Of a stretch of DNA of 64,000 bases, positions 43,577-51,509 are shown in pieces. The notes under the pieces are model-generated. The model was not told the origin of the DNA. It ran no database searches and saw nothing but the letters and a program-made list of their open reading frames with translations. Each line of letters starts with the position of its first letter. The stretch's first letter is position 1. The DNA comes from Sphingomonas hengshuiensis (lineage in GTDB: Bacteria > Pseudomonadota > Alphaproteobacteria > Sphingomonadales > Sphingomonadaceae): NCBI RefSeq assembly GCF_000935025.1, contig NZ_CP010836.1:2356001-2420000 (forward strand), in the 5' to 3' direction. The position numbers and the translations under genes were made by a program.

Positions 43577-44092
43577 ATGGATCGTTCCCAGAAGGCTGAT
43601 GCCGTTGCCGAGCTGAACCGCACCTTTAACGAGGTTGGCGTGGTGGTTGTCACCCGCAATCTCGGGATGACCGTCAAGCAGTCGACGGACCTCCGCAACA
43701 AGATGCGCGACGCCGGTGCGAGCTACAAAGTCTCGAAGAACAAGCTTGCCAAGATTGCTGCCGAGGGCACCGATTATTCGGTGATTGCGGACCTGTTGAC
43801 GGGTCCGACGGCGCTTGCCACCTCCGTCGATCCCGTGGCTGCGGCCAAGGTGATCTCGGACTTCGCCAAGACGAACGACAAGCTCGAAATCGTCGGCGGG
43901 GCCATGGGCAAGCTGCTGCTCGACGCGGAAGGCATCAAGGCGCTTGCCTCGCTGCCGTCGCTGGACGAACTGCGCGCCAAGCTCGTGGGGCTCATCGTGG
44001 CACCCGCGACCAAGATCGCGACGATCACCCAGGCGCCGGCCGCCCAGATCGCACGCGTTCTGGCTGCGTACAGCGAGAAGGAAGCCGCGTAA
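43577..44092 (+). CDS. rplJ: 50S ribosomal protein L10
   Basis: A 171-residue L10, the usual length. It is the base of the ribosomal stalk, holding the L7/L12 dimers. The N-terminus MDRSQKADAVAELNRTFNEVGVVVVTRNLGMTVKQSTDLRNKMRDAG and the RNA-binding part YKVSKNKLAKIA fit the family. The C-terminal helix (AQIARVLAAYSEKEAA) binds L7/L12. A clear AGGAG precedes the ATG. It starts its own block with rplL 60 bp downstream, at the far end of a 10-kb interruption after rplA. Confidence 0.98.
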   Translation: MDRSQKADAVAELNRTFNEVGVVVVTRNLGMTVKQSTDLRNKMRDAGASYKVSKNKLAKIAAEGTDYSVIADLLTGPTALATSVDPVAAAKVISDFAKTNDKLEIVGGAMGKLLLDAEGIKALASLPSLDELRAKLVGLIVAPATKIATITQAPAAQIARVLAAYSEKEAA

Positions 44093-44152
44093 GACCGCGG
44101 CGTCCTGAGACCTTTATTTCCCTGAACAACCTGATTTGACTGGAGTTTTAAT

Positions 44153-44530
44153 ATGGCTGACCTGAACGCAATCGTCGAAACGCTCTCCGAGCTGACCGTC
44201 CTTGAAGCCGCCGAGCTGTCGAAGCTGCTCGAAGAGAAGTGGGGCGTCTCCGCCGCCGCAGCCGTCGCAGCAGCCCCCGCCGCCGGCGGCGGTGCAGCCG
44301 CTGCAGCGGTCGAAGAGCAGACCGAATTCGACGTGATCCTGACCGGCGACGGCGGCAAGAAGATCAACGTCATCAAGGAAGTACGAGCAATCACCGCCCT
44401 CGGCCTGACCGAAGCCAAGACGCTCGTCGAGAGCGCGCCGAAGGCCGTCAAGGAAGGCGTGTCGAAGGACGAAGCCGCCAAGATCAAGGCGCAGCTCGAA
44501 GCCGCTGGCGCGACTGTCGAGATCAAGTAA
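44153..44530 (+). CDS. rplL: 50S ribosomal protein L7/L12
   Basis: A 125-residue L7/L12, the stalk protein that recruits translation GTPases. The N-terminal dimerisation part ([26 protein letters not shown]) is followed by the flexible Ala/Gly hinge ([18 protein letters not shown]) and the C-terminal globular domain ([36 protein letters not shown]). It is transcribed with rplJ and followed by an intrinsic terminator. The next core gene, rpoB, lies 11.8 kb away. Confidence 0.98.
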   Translation: MADLNAIVETLSELTVLEAAELSKLLEEKWGVSAAAAVAAAPAAGGGAAAAAVEEQTEFDVILTGDGGKKINVIKEVRAITALGLTEAKTLVESAPKAVKEGVSKDEAAKIKAQLEAAGATVEIK

Positions 44531-44563
44531 GCTTCGCCTGCCATCCGGCAGCGAAACAGGAAG

Positions 44564-44593
44564 GGGGCGGTCCGGCGACGGGCCGCCCCTTTT
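44564..44593 (+). terminator. Intrinsic terminator after rplL
   Basis: A GGGGCGG / CCGCCCC stem with a small loop, followed by TTTT, 33 bp after the rplL stop. The short T run makes it slightly weaker than the other two terminators. Confidence 0.8.
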
Positions 44594-44607
44594 CCGTGAG
44601 GCGAAGG

Positions 44608-45714
44608 TCAGGCGGCGGGCTTATGGTATCGCGTCGCGGCCAGCGCACCTGCGGGGGCCGGGCGATCCAGCCTGAGCGGGCCCAGCTTGCCGCCCTGCCC
44701 CGGCATGCCGAGCATGAAATCGGCCCCGAAGCGCCGGATGCCCAGCCCCGCCCGCCAGCGCAGATCGACCAGCAGCAGCGGCACGAAGATCGGGCGCCCG
44801 CCCAGATCGACGACATGAACCTCCTCGCGCGGCAACGCGATCCGCAGCGCCAGCCGCCCGCCCTGTCCCGGCGCCAGCGCAAAGGGTGGCGCGGCGGGGT
44901 CGGCGATCGGCGCCGCATGGAACCCGGCGATCCGGCGATCCTGCTCCGCGCTGGCGCTGATCGCCGCCACCGATACGCGGATCGCGTCCGCGGCCTCGGG
45001 CTGGAGATTGGCGAGGCGCAGTTCGAATTCGAACAGCATCGCGTGCGGCGCAAACGCCACCCGCGCATCGGCGAGGGCCAGTTCGAAGGGCAGAGAGGGG
45101 GTCGGCGGTGCGGCATCCGCATGCGGCTTGGCGGGCAGGAGCGGCGCCGGGCGCGGAGGGACGGGTGGCACGGCGACGACGGGTACATCCGCCACGGCCT
45201 CCGCACCGCGACGCCTGCGCCATCGGCCGGCGCCGAGGCCCGCGAGCGTCGCCCCGGCGGCGCCCAGCAGCAACCACAGCCAGCCCAGGCCGGGCGGTGC
45301 CGCGGTCGGTGGCGAAGCGGCGGAGGGTGACGGCTCCGCCACCGGCGATGCGGGCCTGGCCGGCGGAACGAGCGGAGCGCCTGGCCCGGGCGAGGCACGT
45401 GCCCCGGGATCGCTGCCGGGCTGAACCGCGGGACGCACGGTGCGCCGCATCGCGCTGGGCTGCCCCCTGGGCGCAGGCGCTCGTACGCGAGGCGTCGGGG
45501 TCGCCGTAGGGACCACGATCGGGGGCGGTGCGAGGGTTGGCGTCGGCGTGGGCGCGCCGATGCTGAACCGGCTGGGCGCGATGCCGGGGATTGCGGTGAT
45601 AGCGGGGGTCGCGCTCGGCGCGGGGGTGGGCGCGTCCTGCGCGCGCGCCGCGCCGGCCAGCGCGAGCGCCGCCAGCGATGCTGCCCCGCCTATCTTGCAA
45701 CCGTTAAAACCCAC
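44608..45714 (-). CDS. Hypothetical exported, membrane-anchored protein with Pro-rich stalk
   Basis: Function not recognised. The 368-residue product has a signal peptide (SLAALALAGAARAQ). A long Pro/Ala/Thr-rich periplasmic stalk follows (residues about 27-140, e.g. PTPTPTLAPPPIVVPTATPTP). Next come one membrane helix (LGWLWLLLGAAGATLAGLGAG) with a basic stop (RWRRRR) and a cytoplasmic or inward-facing domain of about 170 residues that looks beta-rich (FELALADARVAFAPHAMLFEFELRLANLQ). This layout occurs in sphingomonads. It converges with rplL and is divergent from the acyltransferase, 126 bp away. Confidence 0.7.
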   Translation of the reverse strand: MGFNGCKIGGAASLAALALAGAARAQDAPTPAPSATPAITAIPGIAPSRFSIGAPTPTPTLAPPPIVVPTATPTPRVRAPAPRGQPSAMRRTVRPAVQPGSDPGARASPGPGAPLVPPARPASPVAEPSPSAASPPTAAPPGLGWLWLLLGAAGATLAGLGAGRWRRRRGAEAVADVPVVAVPPVPPRPAPLLPAKPHADAAPPTPSLPFELALADARVAFAPHAMLFEFELRLANLQPEAADAIRVSVAAISASAEQDRRIAGFHAAPIADPAAPPFALAPGQGGRLALRIALPREEVHVVDLGGRPIFVPLLLVDLRWRAGLGIRRFGADFMLGMPGQGGKLGPLRLDRPAPAGALAATRYHKPAA

Positions 45715-45840
45715 CCCACCGCACTATGCCGCCAAAGGTGAATTGAAGCTGCACGCCGCGCGATCGCCGCGCAATTCGCCGGGTTGGCGGATCGGTTCAC
45801 CTCGCTTACAGGCCGCGCGGGGGGGCCGGGCGTGCAACAA

Positions 45841-47910
45841 ATGACACATTCCAGTCAGCTCGGCTACATCGCCGGCGTCGACGGTTTACGCGCGCTGGCG
45901 GTGGGCGCGGTGATCCTGTTCCATCTGCGTCCGCACCTCCTGCCCGGAGGCTTTACCGGGGTCGACATCTTCTTCGTGATCTCCGGCTTCGTTGTCACCG
46001 GATCGATGCTCGGGCGGGAGTTCGACAGCTTCGGCGCGCTTGTGCGCTGCTTCTACGCGCGGCGGCTGGTGCGGATCATGCCTGCGCTGGTCGCGATGCT
46101 GCTCGCGACGCTGCTGGCATCGCAGTTGTTCATCCCGCGCGCGTGGCTCAGCGAAAGCGCGGCACAGGTCGCGCGCTTTGCGTTCGTCGGCCTGAGCAAC
46201 ATCGTGCTCGCCACCGATACCGACAGCTATTTCGGCCCGCAGGCGGCATATAATCCCTTCACCCATAGCTGGTCGCTGGGGGTGGAGGAGCAATTCTACC
46301 TCGTCTTCCCCTTCCTGCTGTGGTGGCATCAGCGCCTGCAGGGCGGACAGCACGCGATCCGCGTCGTCGCGGGATTGACGATCGGATCGCTGGTGATCGC
46401 AGCGGTGCTGACCTGGCTCGCGCCCAAATTCGCCTTCTACCTGATCGTGTCGCGCTTTTGGGAGCTTGGCGCGGGCATGCTCCTGCTGCTCACCGCCGAT
46501 AGCTGGGGGCCGTGGCTCGCGGGGGCGCGGCGCGGGGTGCAGCACGCCATTGGCCTGGCCAGCGCTGCGCTGGTCCTCGCGGGGCTGGCGATAGCCGAGG
46601 GGGCGGCCTTCCCCTTCCCGCTCGCGCTGCTCCCGGTGCTGGGCACGATGGGGCTGATCGCGGCGCTGTGTGCGACGCGGACGCCGCTCACGCGCCTGTT
46701 CGCGAGCCCGCCGATGGTCGCGGTCGGGCTGCTCTCCTACTCGCTCTATCTGTGGCACTGGCCGGTGTTCGTCCTGTTCCGCTGGACGCTCGGCCTCGAC
46801 ACGGGCGCGCTGGCGCTGGCCGCGCTGGCAATCGCCGTCGCGCTGGCATTGCTCTCCTATTTCCTGGTCGAGCGGCCCCTTCGCTGCACCCAATGGATCG
46901 CGGTCCGGCGGCGCGGGCCGCTGCTATGGAGCGGCGGCGCGCTGGTCGTGGCGGCTGCGCTCGGCGGGCATCTGATGATCGTGTCGCACGACGCGCTCAG
47001 CTTGAGCGTGACACGCGACCGGACGGCATGGTATTCCGAAGCCGGACGCCCCCTCCCCCCGGCGTTCGCGCATTGCACGCTGCGCAGCGAGGAGACCCGG
47101 CTCGCCGGCGGCACGCTGCGGGTGGTGACTCCCGAAGGCTGCACCCGCCCCGCTGCCGGCTTCACGCTCTTCGCGCCGGGGGATTCGCACGGGCTGGCCT
47201 ATGTCGCCGCCTATGAGCAGCTCGCCGCCGAGCTTGGCGTGCCGGTCCGCACCTATTTCCGCGCGGGCTGCCCATATCTCAAGCTGATCGAGACGATGGC
47301 GTCGCGGCCCCGCTGCGCGTCCTTCTACGCGGCGGTGCTGGCGGACATAGGCAAGGCGGCCAGGCCCGGCGACATCGTCTTCCTGCCCGGGCTGCGGTTA
47401 ACCCGGCTGGTCAACCAGTTCGAGGGCGATCGCGACCTGGAGGCGCCGCATGACGACCGCGTCTCCCCCGAAGCGCTGGCCGAGGCGCAGCGCGTGCTCG
47501 CCAGCCTCGCCGGCAATGGACGCTCGCTGGTGCTGGAGGCGCCCAAGCCGCTGTTCCGCAGCCCCATTTTTCGCTGTTCGGACTGGTTCAACCGCGACAA
47601 CCCCATCTGTCGCGGGGGCAGCACCGTGCCGCGGGACGAACTGCTCCTGCTGCGCAGCCCGGTCGTCGCGGCGATGAATACGCTGGCGCTGCGCCAGCCG
47701 GGGCTGACACTGTGGGACCCCTTCCCCCTGCTGTGCCCCGGCGACCCGTGTCAGGCGCTGCCCGGCGGGCGCCCGCTATTCTTCGACGGCGATCACCTGA
47801 GCGGTCTGGGCAACGATCGCCTCTTTCCCGCGCTGCGCGACACGCTGCTGGCGATCAGGGCAGCTTCACGGTCTGGAACGGAAGCCCTGACAGCTCCGGC
47901 AGCGCCTTGA
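45841..47910 (+). CDS. OafA-type acyltransferase with SGNH domain
   Basis: A 689-residue two-domain O-acyltransferase. Residues about 10-380 form the multi-span acyltransferase-3 domain, starting YIAGVDGLRALAVGAVILFHL (with the conserved R and H) and containing FFVISGFV and HSWSLGVEEQFYLVFPFLL. The C-terminal third is an extracytoplasmic SGNH domain with FAPGDSHGLAY (GDS block) and DGDHLSGLGNDRLF (catalytic D-x-x-H). Such enzymes acetylate O-antigen, exopolysaccharide or peptidoglycan sugars. The last 56 bases overlap the opposing M16 peptidase gene. The start ATG is where homology to the family begins. Confidence 0.93.
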   Translation: MTHSSQLGYIAGVDGLRALAVGAVILFHLRPHLLPGGFTGVDIFFVISGFVVTGSMLGREFDSFGALVRCFYARRLVRIMPALVAMLLATLLASQLFIPRAWLSESAAQVARFAFVGLSNIVLATDTDSYFGPQAAYNPFTHSWSLGVEEQFYLVFPFLLWWHQRLQGGQHAIRVVAGLTIGSLVIAAVLTWLAPKFAFYLIVSRFWELGAGMLLLLTADSWGPWLAGARRGVQHAIGLASAALVLAGLAIAEGAAFPFPLALLPVLGTMGLIAALCATRTPLTRLFASPPMVAVGLLSYSLYLWHWPVFVLFRWTLGLDTGALALAALAIAVALALLSYFLVERPLRCTQWIAVRRRGPLLWSGGALVVAAALGGHLMIVSHDALSLSVTRDRTAWYSEAGRPLPPAFAHCTLRSEETRLAGGTLRVVTPEGCTRPAAGFTLFAPGDSHGLAYVAAYEQLAAELGVPVRTYFRAGCPYLKLIETMASRPRCASFYAAVLADIGKAARPGDIVFLPGLRLTRLVNQFEGDRDLEAPHDDRVSPEALAEAQRVLASLAGNGRSLVLEAPKPLFRSPIFRCSDWFNRDNPICRGGSTVPRDELLLLRSPVVAAMNTLALRQPGLTLWDPFPLLCPGDPCQALPGGRPLFFDGDHLSGLGNDRLFPALRDTLLAIRAASRSGTEALTAPAAP

Positions 47911-49288
47911 GCTGCGGCTCGACGGTCTTGAGGTCACCGACGACGACCAGCGTCATCCGCGCGAGCGGATAGCCCGAGCGCGCCGCCGCCGCCATCTGCT
48001 CGGGCGTCACCGCCAGCACCGCGGGCACATAGGTGTCGGTCCAGTCGGCGGGCAGCCCCAGCACGTCGCGCGTGGCCAGCGTCCCCACCACCGCGCCCGA
48101 GGTCGAGTTCATGATCGCGAACAGCCCCGCCATATAGGTGCGGATGCCCTTGGCCTCTTCGGCGGGAACCGGCTCGGTCTGCATCCGGCGGACTTCCTTG
48201 AGCACCTCCGCCAGCGCCGGGCCGGTGACGTCGGTGGTCACGTCGGCCTGAAAGCCCCACAGCGCCTCGCCGGGGCTGAACTCGGTGTCCGAATAGGGCG
48301 AATAGGTATAGCCCTTGTCCTCGCGGATATTGCGCGTGATCCGCGAGCTGAACGCCCCGCCGAGCAGCGCATTGGTGACCCGCGCGGGAATATCCTCCGC
48401 CGATCCCGCCAGCGGTGCGTCGAAGGCGAGCCGCAGCGTCGTCTGCGGCGCGCCGGGGCGGTCGACCAGGATCACCTGCGGCCCCGGCTTGTGCGGCGCG
48501 GGCAATACGATCGGGTCGGGCCCCGCTGCCCATCCGCCCAGCGCCTTGGCCACTGCCGCCTTGACCGTCGCCGCGTCGAATTTTCCGGCGATGTAGAGAT
48601 GCGCGCGCTTCGCCCCGAACTGGCTGGCGTGGAAACCGCGCACATCGGCGATCGTATAGCCGGCGAGCTGCGCCTGGCTCGGCACGGCGCGGCCATAGGG
48701 ATGGTCGGGGCCATAGACGGTGCGGCCGAGCGCGATGTCCGCCACCGATCCCGCCTGCGACAGCGCCACCGACAGGCGGCGGCCCAGATTGGCCTTGACC
48801 CGCGCCAGTTCCGCCTCCGGAAGATCGGGCCGGATCGCGACATCGCCGACCAGCGCCACGGCGTCCGCGGCAAATTCGGAGAGCACGTTCATCGAGATCG
48901 CAGTCGTCTGCGTGCCCGCCCCGACGCTCAGGTCGCCGCCCATCGCCGCAGCCGCCGTCGCGATCTGCGCGGACGAGCGGCCCGCGGCCCCCTCTTCCAT
49001 CATCTCGGCGGTGACGTCGGACAGCCAGGTGCGCGCGCCCTCGGTCGCGTTGCCTGCGCGCACGCGGAGCTGCACGACCACCTTGGGCGCGATGCCATAG
49101 GGAATCAGCGTGACCTGCACCCCGTTGGGCAGCGTATAGCTCTCGGTCGCGGGCAGCCGGAACGGCTTGGGCTCGCCCACCGGCGGCGGCGGCGGAAAGC
49201 TGTCCTGTGCGAGGGCGGGGGTGGCGAGGCTAGCGGCGGCGATTGCCAACAGGCTTGCGAACAGGTTCGGGAACATGGTGCGCGCCAT
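47855..49288 (-). CDS. M16 peptidase-like protein, zinc site absent
   Basis: A 477-residue exported member of the M16 family (signal peptide ending ATPALAQ). It begins with the usual strand pattern (SYTLPNGVQVTLIPYGIAPKVVVQLRVRAGNATEGART), but where active members have HxxEH it reads WLSDVTAEMMEEG, so both zinc histidines are missing. It is therefore the structural, non-catalytic partner, as in two-subunit processing peptidases. The R-Y-like C-half (SSRITRNIREDKGYTYSPYS) is intact. The ATG overlaps the stop of the active partner (TGATG), which indicates a heterodimer. Confidence 0.92.
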   Translation of the reverse strand: MARTMFPNLFASLLAIAAASLATPALAQDSFPPPPPVGEPKPFRLPATESYTLPNGVQVTLIPYGIAPKVVVQLRVRAGNATEGARTWLSDVTAEMMEEGAAGRSSAQIATAAAAMGGDLSVGAGTQTTAISMNVLSEFAADAVALVGDVAIRPDLPEAELARVKANLGRRLSVALSQAGSVADIALGRTVYGPDHPYGRAVPSQAQLAGYTIADVRGFHASQFGAKRAHLYIAGKFDAATVKAAVAKALGGWAAGPDPIVLPAPHKPGPQVILVDRPGAPQTTLRLAFDAPLAGSAEDIPARVTNALLGGAFSSRITRNIREDKGYTYSPYSDTEFSPGEALWGFQADVTTDVTGPALAEVLKEVRRMQTEPVPAEEAKGIRTYMAGLFAIMNSTSGAVVGTLATRDVLGLPADWTDTYVPAVLAVTPEQMAAAARSGYPLARMTLVVVGDLKTVEPQLKALPELSGLPFQTVKLP

Positions 49289-50688
49289 CACTTCGCTCCC
49301 TGCGACGGGGTTGCGCCCGCGGCGCCCGGCTCGATCGCGTAGACCGATCGATTGGTGCTGCGCAGATATTCGCGCGCGGTCTTCTGGATCAGCGCCGGCG
49401 TCACGCTGGCGAACCCCTGCTCGATACGGTTGACGGCATCGGCGTCATTGTCGAACAGCGCATAGCTGGCGAGCAGGTCGACCAGCCCGATCCGCCCCCC
49501 GCCGTCAATCGTGCCGTACAGCTCCGATCGCATCTTGGTCCGCGCCCGCGCCAGCTCCGCCGCCCCGACGGGCGTCGCCTGCAACTCGGAGATCACGCCG
49601 TCGATCGTCTTCGTGATCTGCGCGGGGCTGTGCGCGGGATCATGGGTGAAGTTGAACGCCCACAGCATCGGGCCGTTATAATTGAACATGTTGCCCAGAT
49701 CGGCATTGATCCCGCCGTCGATCTCCCCGGCGATCCCGGTTTCCTGCACCAGCTTGCGCGACAGTCGGCTGTCGGCGCCCTGGAGCAGGATCTGGTCGAT
49801 CAGCCCCATCGCATACCATTCGGGGGTCCCGCGCGGGGGCACGTGATAGCCCGCGGCATAGCCCGGCTTGGGCGCGAGCGCGTCGACGCGGCTCTTGAAC
49901 TTCTCGGCGGTCTGGCGCGGTTCGGAGATATCGGGTCGCGGCACCGGCGCCGATTTCGGGATGCCGCCGAAATATTTCTCGATCATCGCGCGCGTCGCGG
50001 CGTAATCGAGGTCGCCGGCGATCACTAGCACGGCGTTGCCGGGCCGGTAATAGGTGTCCGAAAAGGTCTTGGCATCCGCGACCGTCGCCGCTTCGATCTC
50101 GGTCAGGTCGCCATAGAAATTATGGCTGTTATACCAGTTGGTGTTCGCCAGCATCGGCAGGTCGATCCACGGCCAGGTGCTGTATGGCTGGTTGAGGACG
50201 TTGACCTTCACCTCGTTGCCGACGACGCCCTGCTGGTTCTTGAGCACCACATCGTCGATCACCGGATTGGCCATCCGGTCCGCCTCGAGCCACAGCATCC
50301 GCTCGAGCGCGCTCGACGGCACCACTTCGTAATAATTGGTGAAATCGAACCGCGTCGATCCGTTATTGACCCCGCCCGCATTGGTGATCGTCGTGTCGAA
50401 CACCCCCTTGGGCGCGTGCTTCGATCCCTGGAACATCAGATGTTCGAACAGATGCGCGAAGCCGGTGCGGTCGCGCGGCTCGACGCGAAAGCCGATGCCG
50501 TAATAGACCGCGACGGTGACGGTCGGCGCGATGCTGTCCCTGGCCAGCACGACCTTGAGCCCGTTGGGCAGCGTGAAGCTGCGCGACTCGACATGGAGCG
50601 TCTGCGCGGCCGGCGGCGCCTGCTGCGCGCGCGCGGCGCCGGGCAGGACAGCACCGGCGATCGCAAGCGCCAGACTCCATTGCTTCAT
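49288..50688 (-). CDS. M16 family zinc metallopeptidase, active subunit
   Basis: A 466-residue exported M16 (pitrilysin/processing-peptidase-like) metallopeptidase. The signal peptide ends PGAARAQ. The inverted zinc motif is present as FAHLFEHLMF (His 79, Glu 82, His 83), with the distal ligand in GNEVKVN (Glu 159), 76 residues on, the classic spacing. Such enzymes degrade peptides in the periplasm. The short start at 50688 is preferred because it gives the signal peptide; a start 11 codons upstream exists. It is followed without gap by the inactive-type partner gene. Confidence 0.94.
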   Translation of the reverse strand: MKQWSLALAIAGAVLPGAARAQQAPPAAQTLHVESRSFTLPNGLKVVLARDSIAPTVTVAVYYGIGFRVEPRDRTGFAHLFEHLMFQGSKHAPKGVFDTTITNAGGVNNGSTRFDFTNYYEVVPSSALERMLWLEADRMANPVIDDVVLKNQQGVVGNEVKVNVLNQPYSTWPWIDLPMLANTNWYNSHNFYGDLTEIEAATVADAKTFSDTYYRPGNAVLVIAGDLDYAATRAMIEKYFGGIPKSAPVPRPDISEPRQTAEKFKSRVDALAPKPGYAAGYHVPPRGTPEWYAMGLIDQILLQGADSRLSRKLVQETGIAGEIDGGINADLGNMFNYNGPMLWAFNFTHDPAHSPAQITKTIDGVISELQATPVGAAELARARTKMRSELYGTIDGGGRIGLVDLLASYALFDNDADAVNRIEQGFASVTPALIQKTAREYLRSTNRSVYAIEPGAAGATPSQGAK

Positions 50689-50772
50689 CGATCGAACCCC
50701 CGTGGCGGATAGCAGCCGCAAGGGCTAGCACTCGCCTGGGTCAGTGGAAAGACGCTCGCGCAGGGCGCAGCG

Positions 50773-51279
50773 TCAGTTCCGCCCGCCGAACTTCTCGATG
50801 ATGCGCCTGGCCTCTTCCTGCTCCTTGTCCTCGCTCTGCATGCGCTCGGCGATCCGCGCCTTGATTGCGTCGAGCGACATCGCCGGGTCGTCGGCATTCG
50901 CCGCCGCCTCGGCTTCCGCCTCGGCCTGCGCGAGCGCGGCCCGTGCGCGTGCGGCGCGCTCCGGCTGCTCGGCGGCGATGCGCTCGGACCAACTCAGGCG
51001 CGGCGTCGACGGGGCAGTCGCATCGGGCGAGGCCTCGGGCGCTTCCGCGCGCGCGTTGCGACGCCGGAAAGATATCCGGAAAAGATAGTACATCCGCGCC
51101 GCATAGAGCACCGAGACCACCGCCGCGCCGGCGCTCGCCAATATATACCATTTGGCTTCGGAATGGGGCCGAAACTGCACCAGCCAGTACATCGCCCCGC
51201 CCAGCGTCGCGGTCAGCACGAAATAGCCCAGAAACTCGAGGGCTTCCAGCAAGTACGCGCGGACGACAACGGGGCTCAT
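50773..51279 (-). CDS. Hypothetical membrane protein with coiled-coil tail
   Basis: Function not recognised. The 168-residue product has two membrane helices (ALEFLGYFVLTATLGGAMYWL and WYILASAGAAVVSVLYAARMYYLF) followed by a basic stop (RISFRRRNAR). An Ala/Glu-rich helical cytoplasmic tail (residues about 93-140) ends in a conserved-looking EARRIIEKFGGRN. The gene lies 84 bp upstream of the M16 pair on the same strand and may be the first gene of that operon. No homologue can be named from sequence alone. A gene-free 230 bp follows on its promoter side, without clear features. Confidence 0.7.
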   Translation of the reverse strand: MSPVVVRAYLLEALEFLGYFVLTATLGGAMYWLVQFRPHSEAKWYILASAGAAVVSVLYAARMYYLFRISFRRRNARAEAPEASPDATAPSTPRLSWSERIAAEQPERAARARAALAQAEAEAEAAANADDPAMSLDAIKARIAERMQSEDKEQEEARRIIEKFGGRN

Positions 51280-51509
51280 CGGGCAGTTCCTAACCAGCGC
51301 TCGGCCCCGATGGCGGTCAGCGGAACCCTTGCTCTGTCTGGCGGCGACAGGAAGTGCTCACTCGCATATGTTCCTGCGCCGCGGCGTTGAATTACCTGCG
51401 CATTATAGGAGAACTTGGCAAAGCGGTGGGGACTGGCGCCGCAAAAATGCGGCCCTGCGCGACGCGCCGCGGCTCTCCCCCGCCAGTGCGGGAGAGAGCC
51501 GCGGATCGG

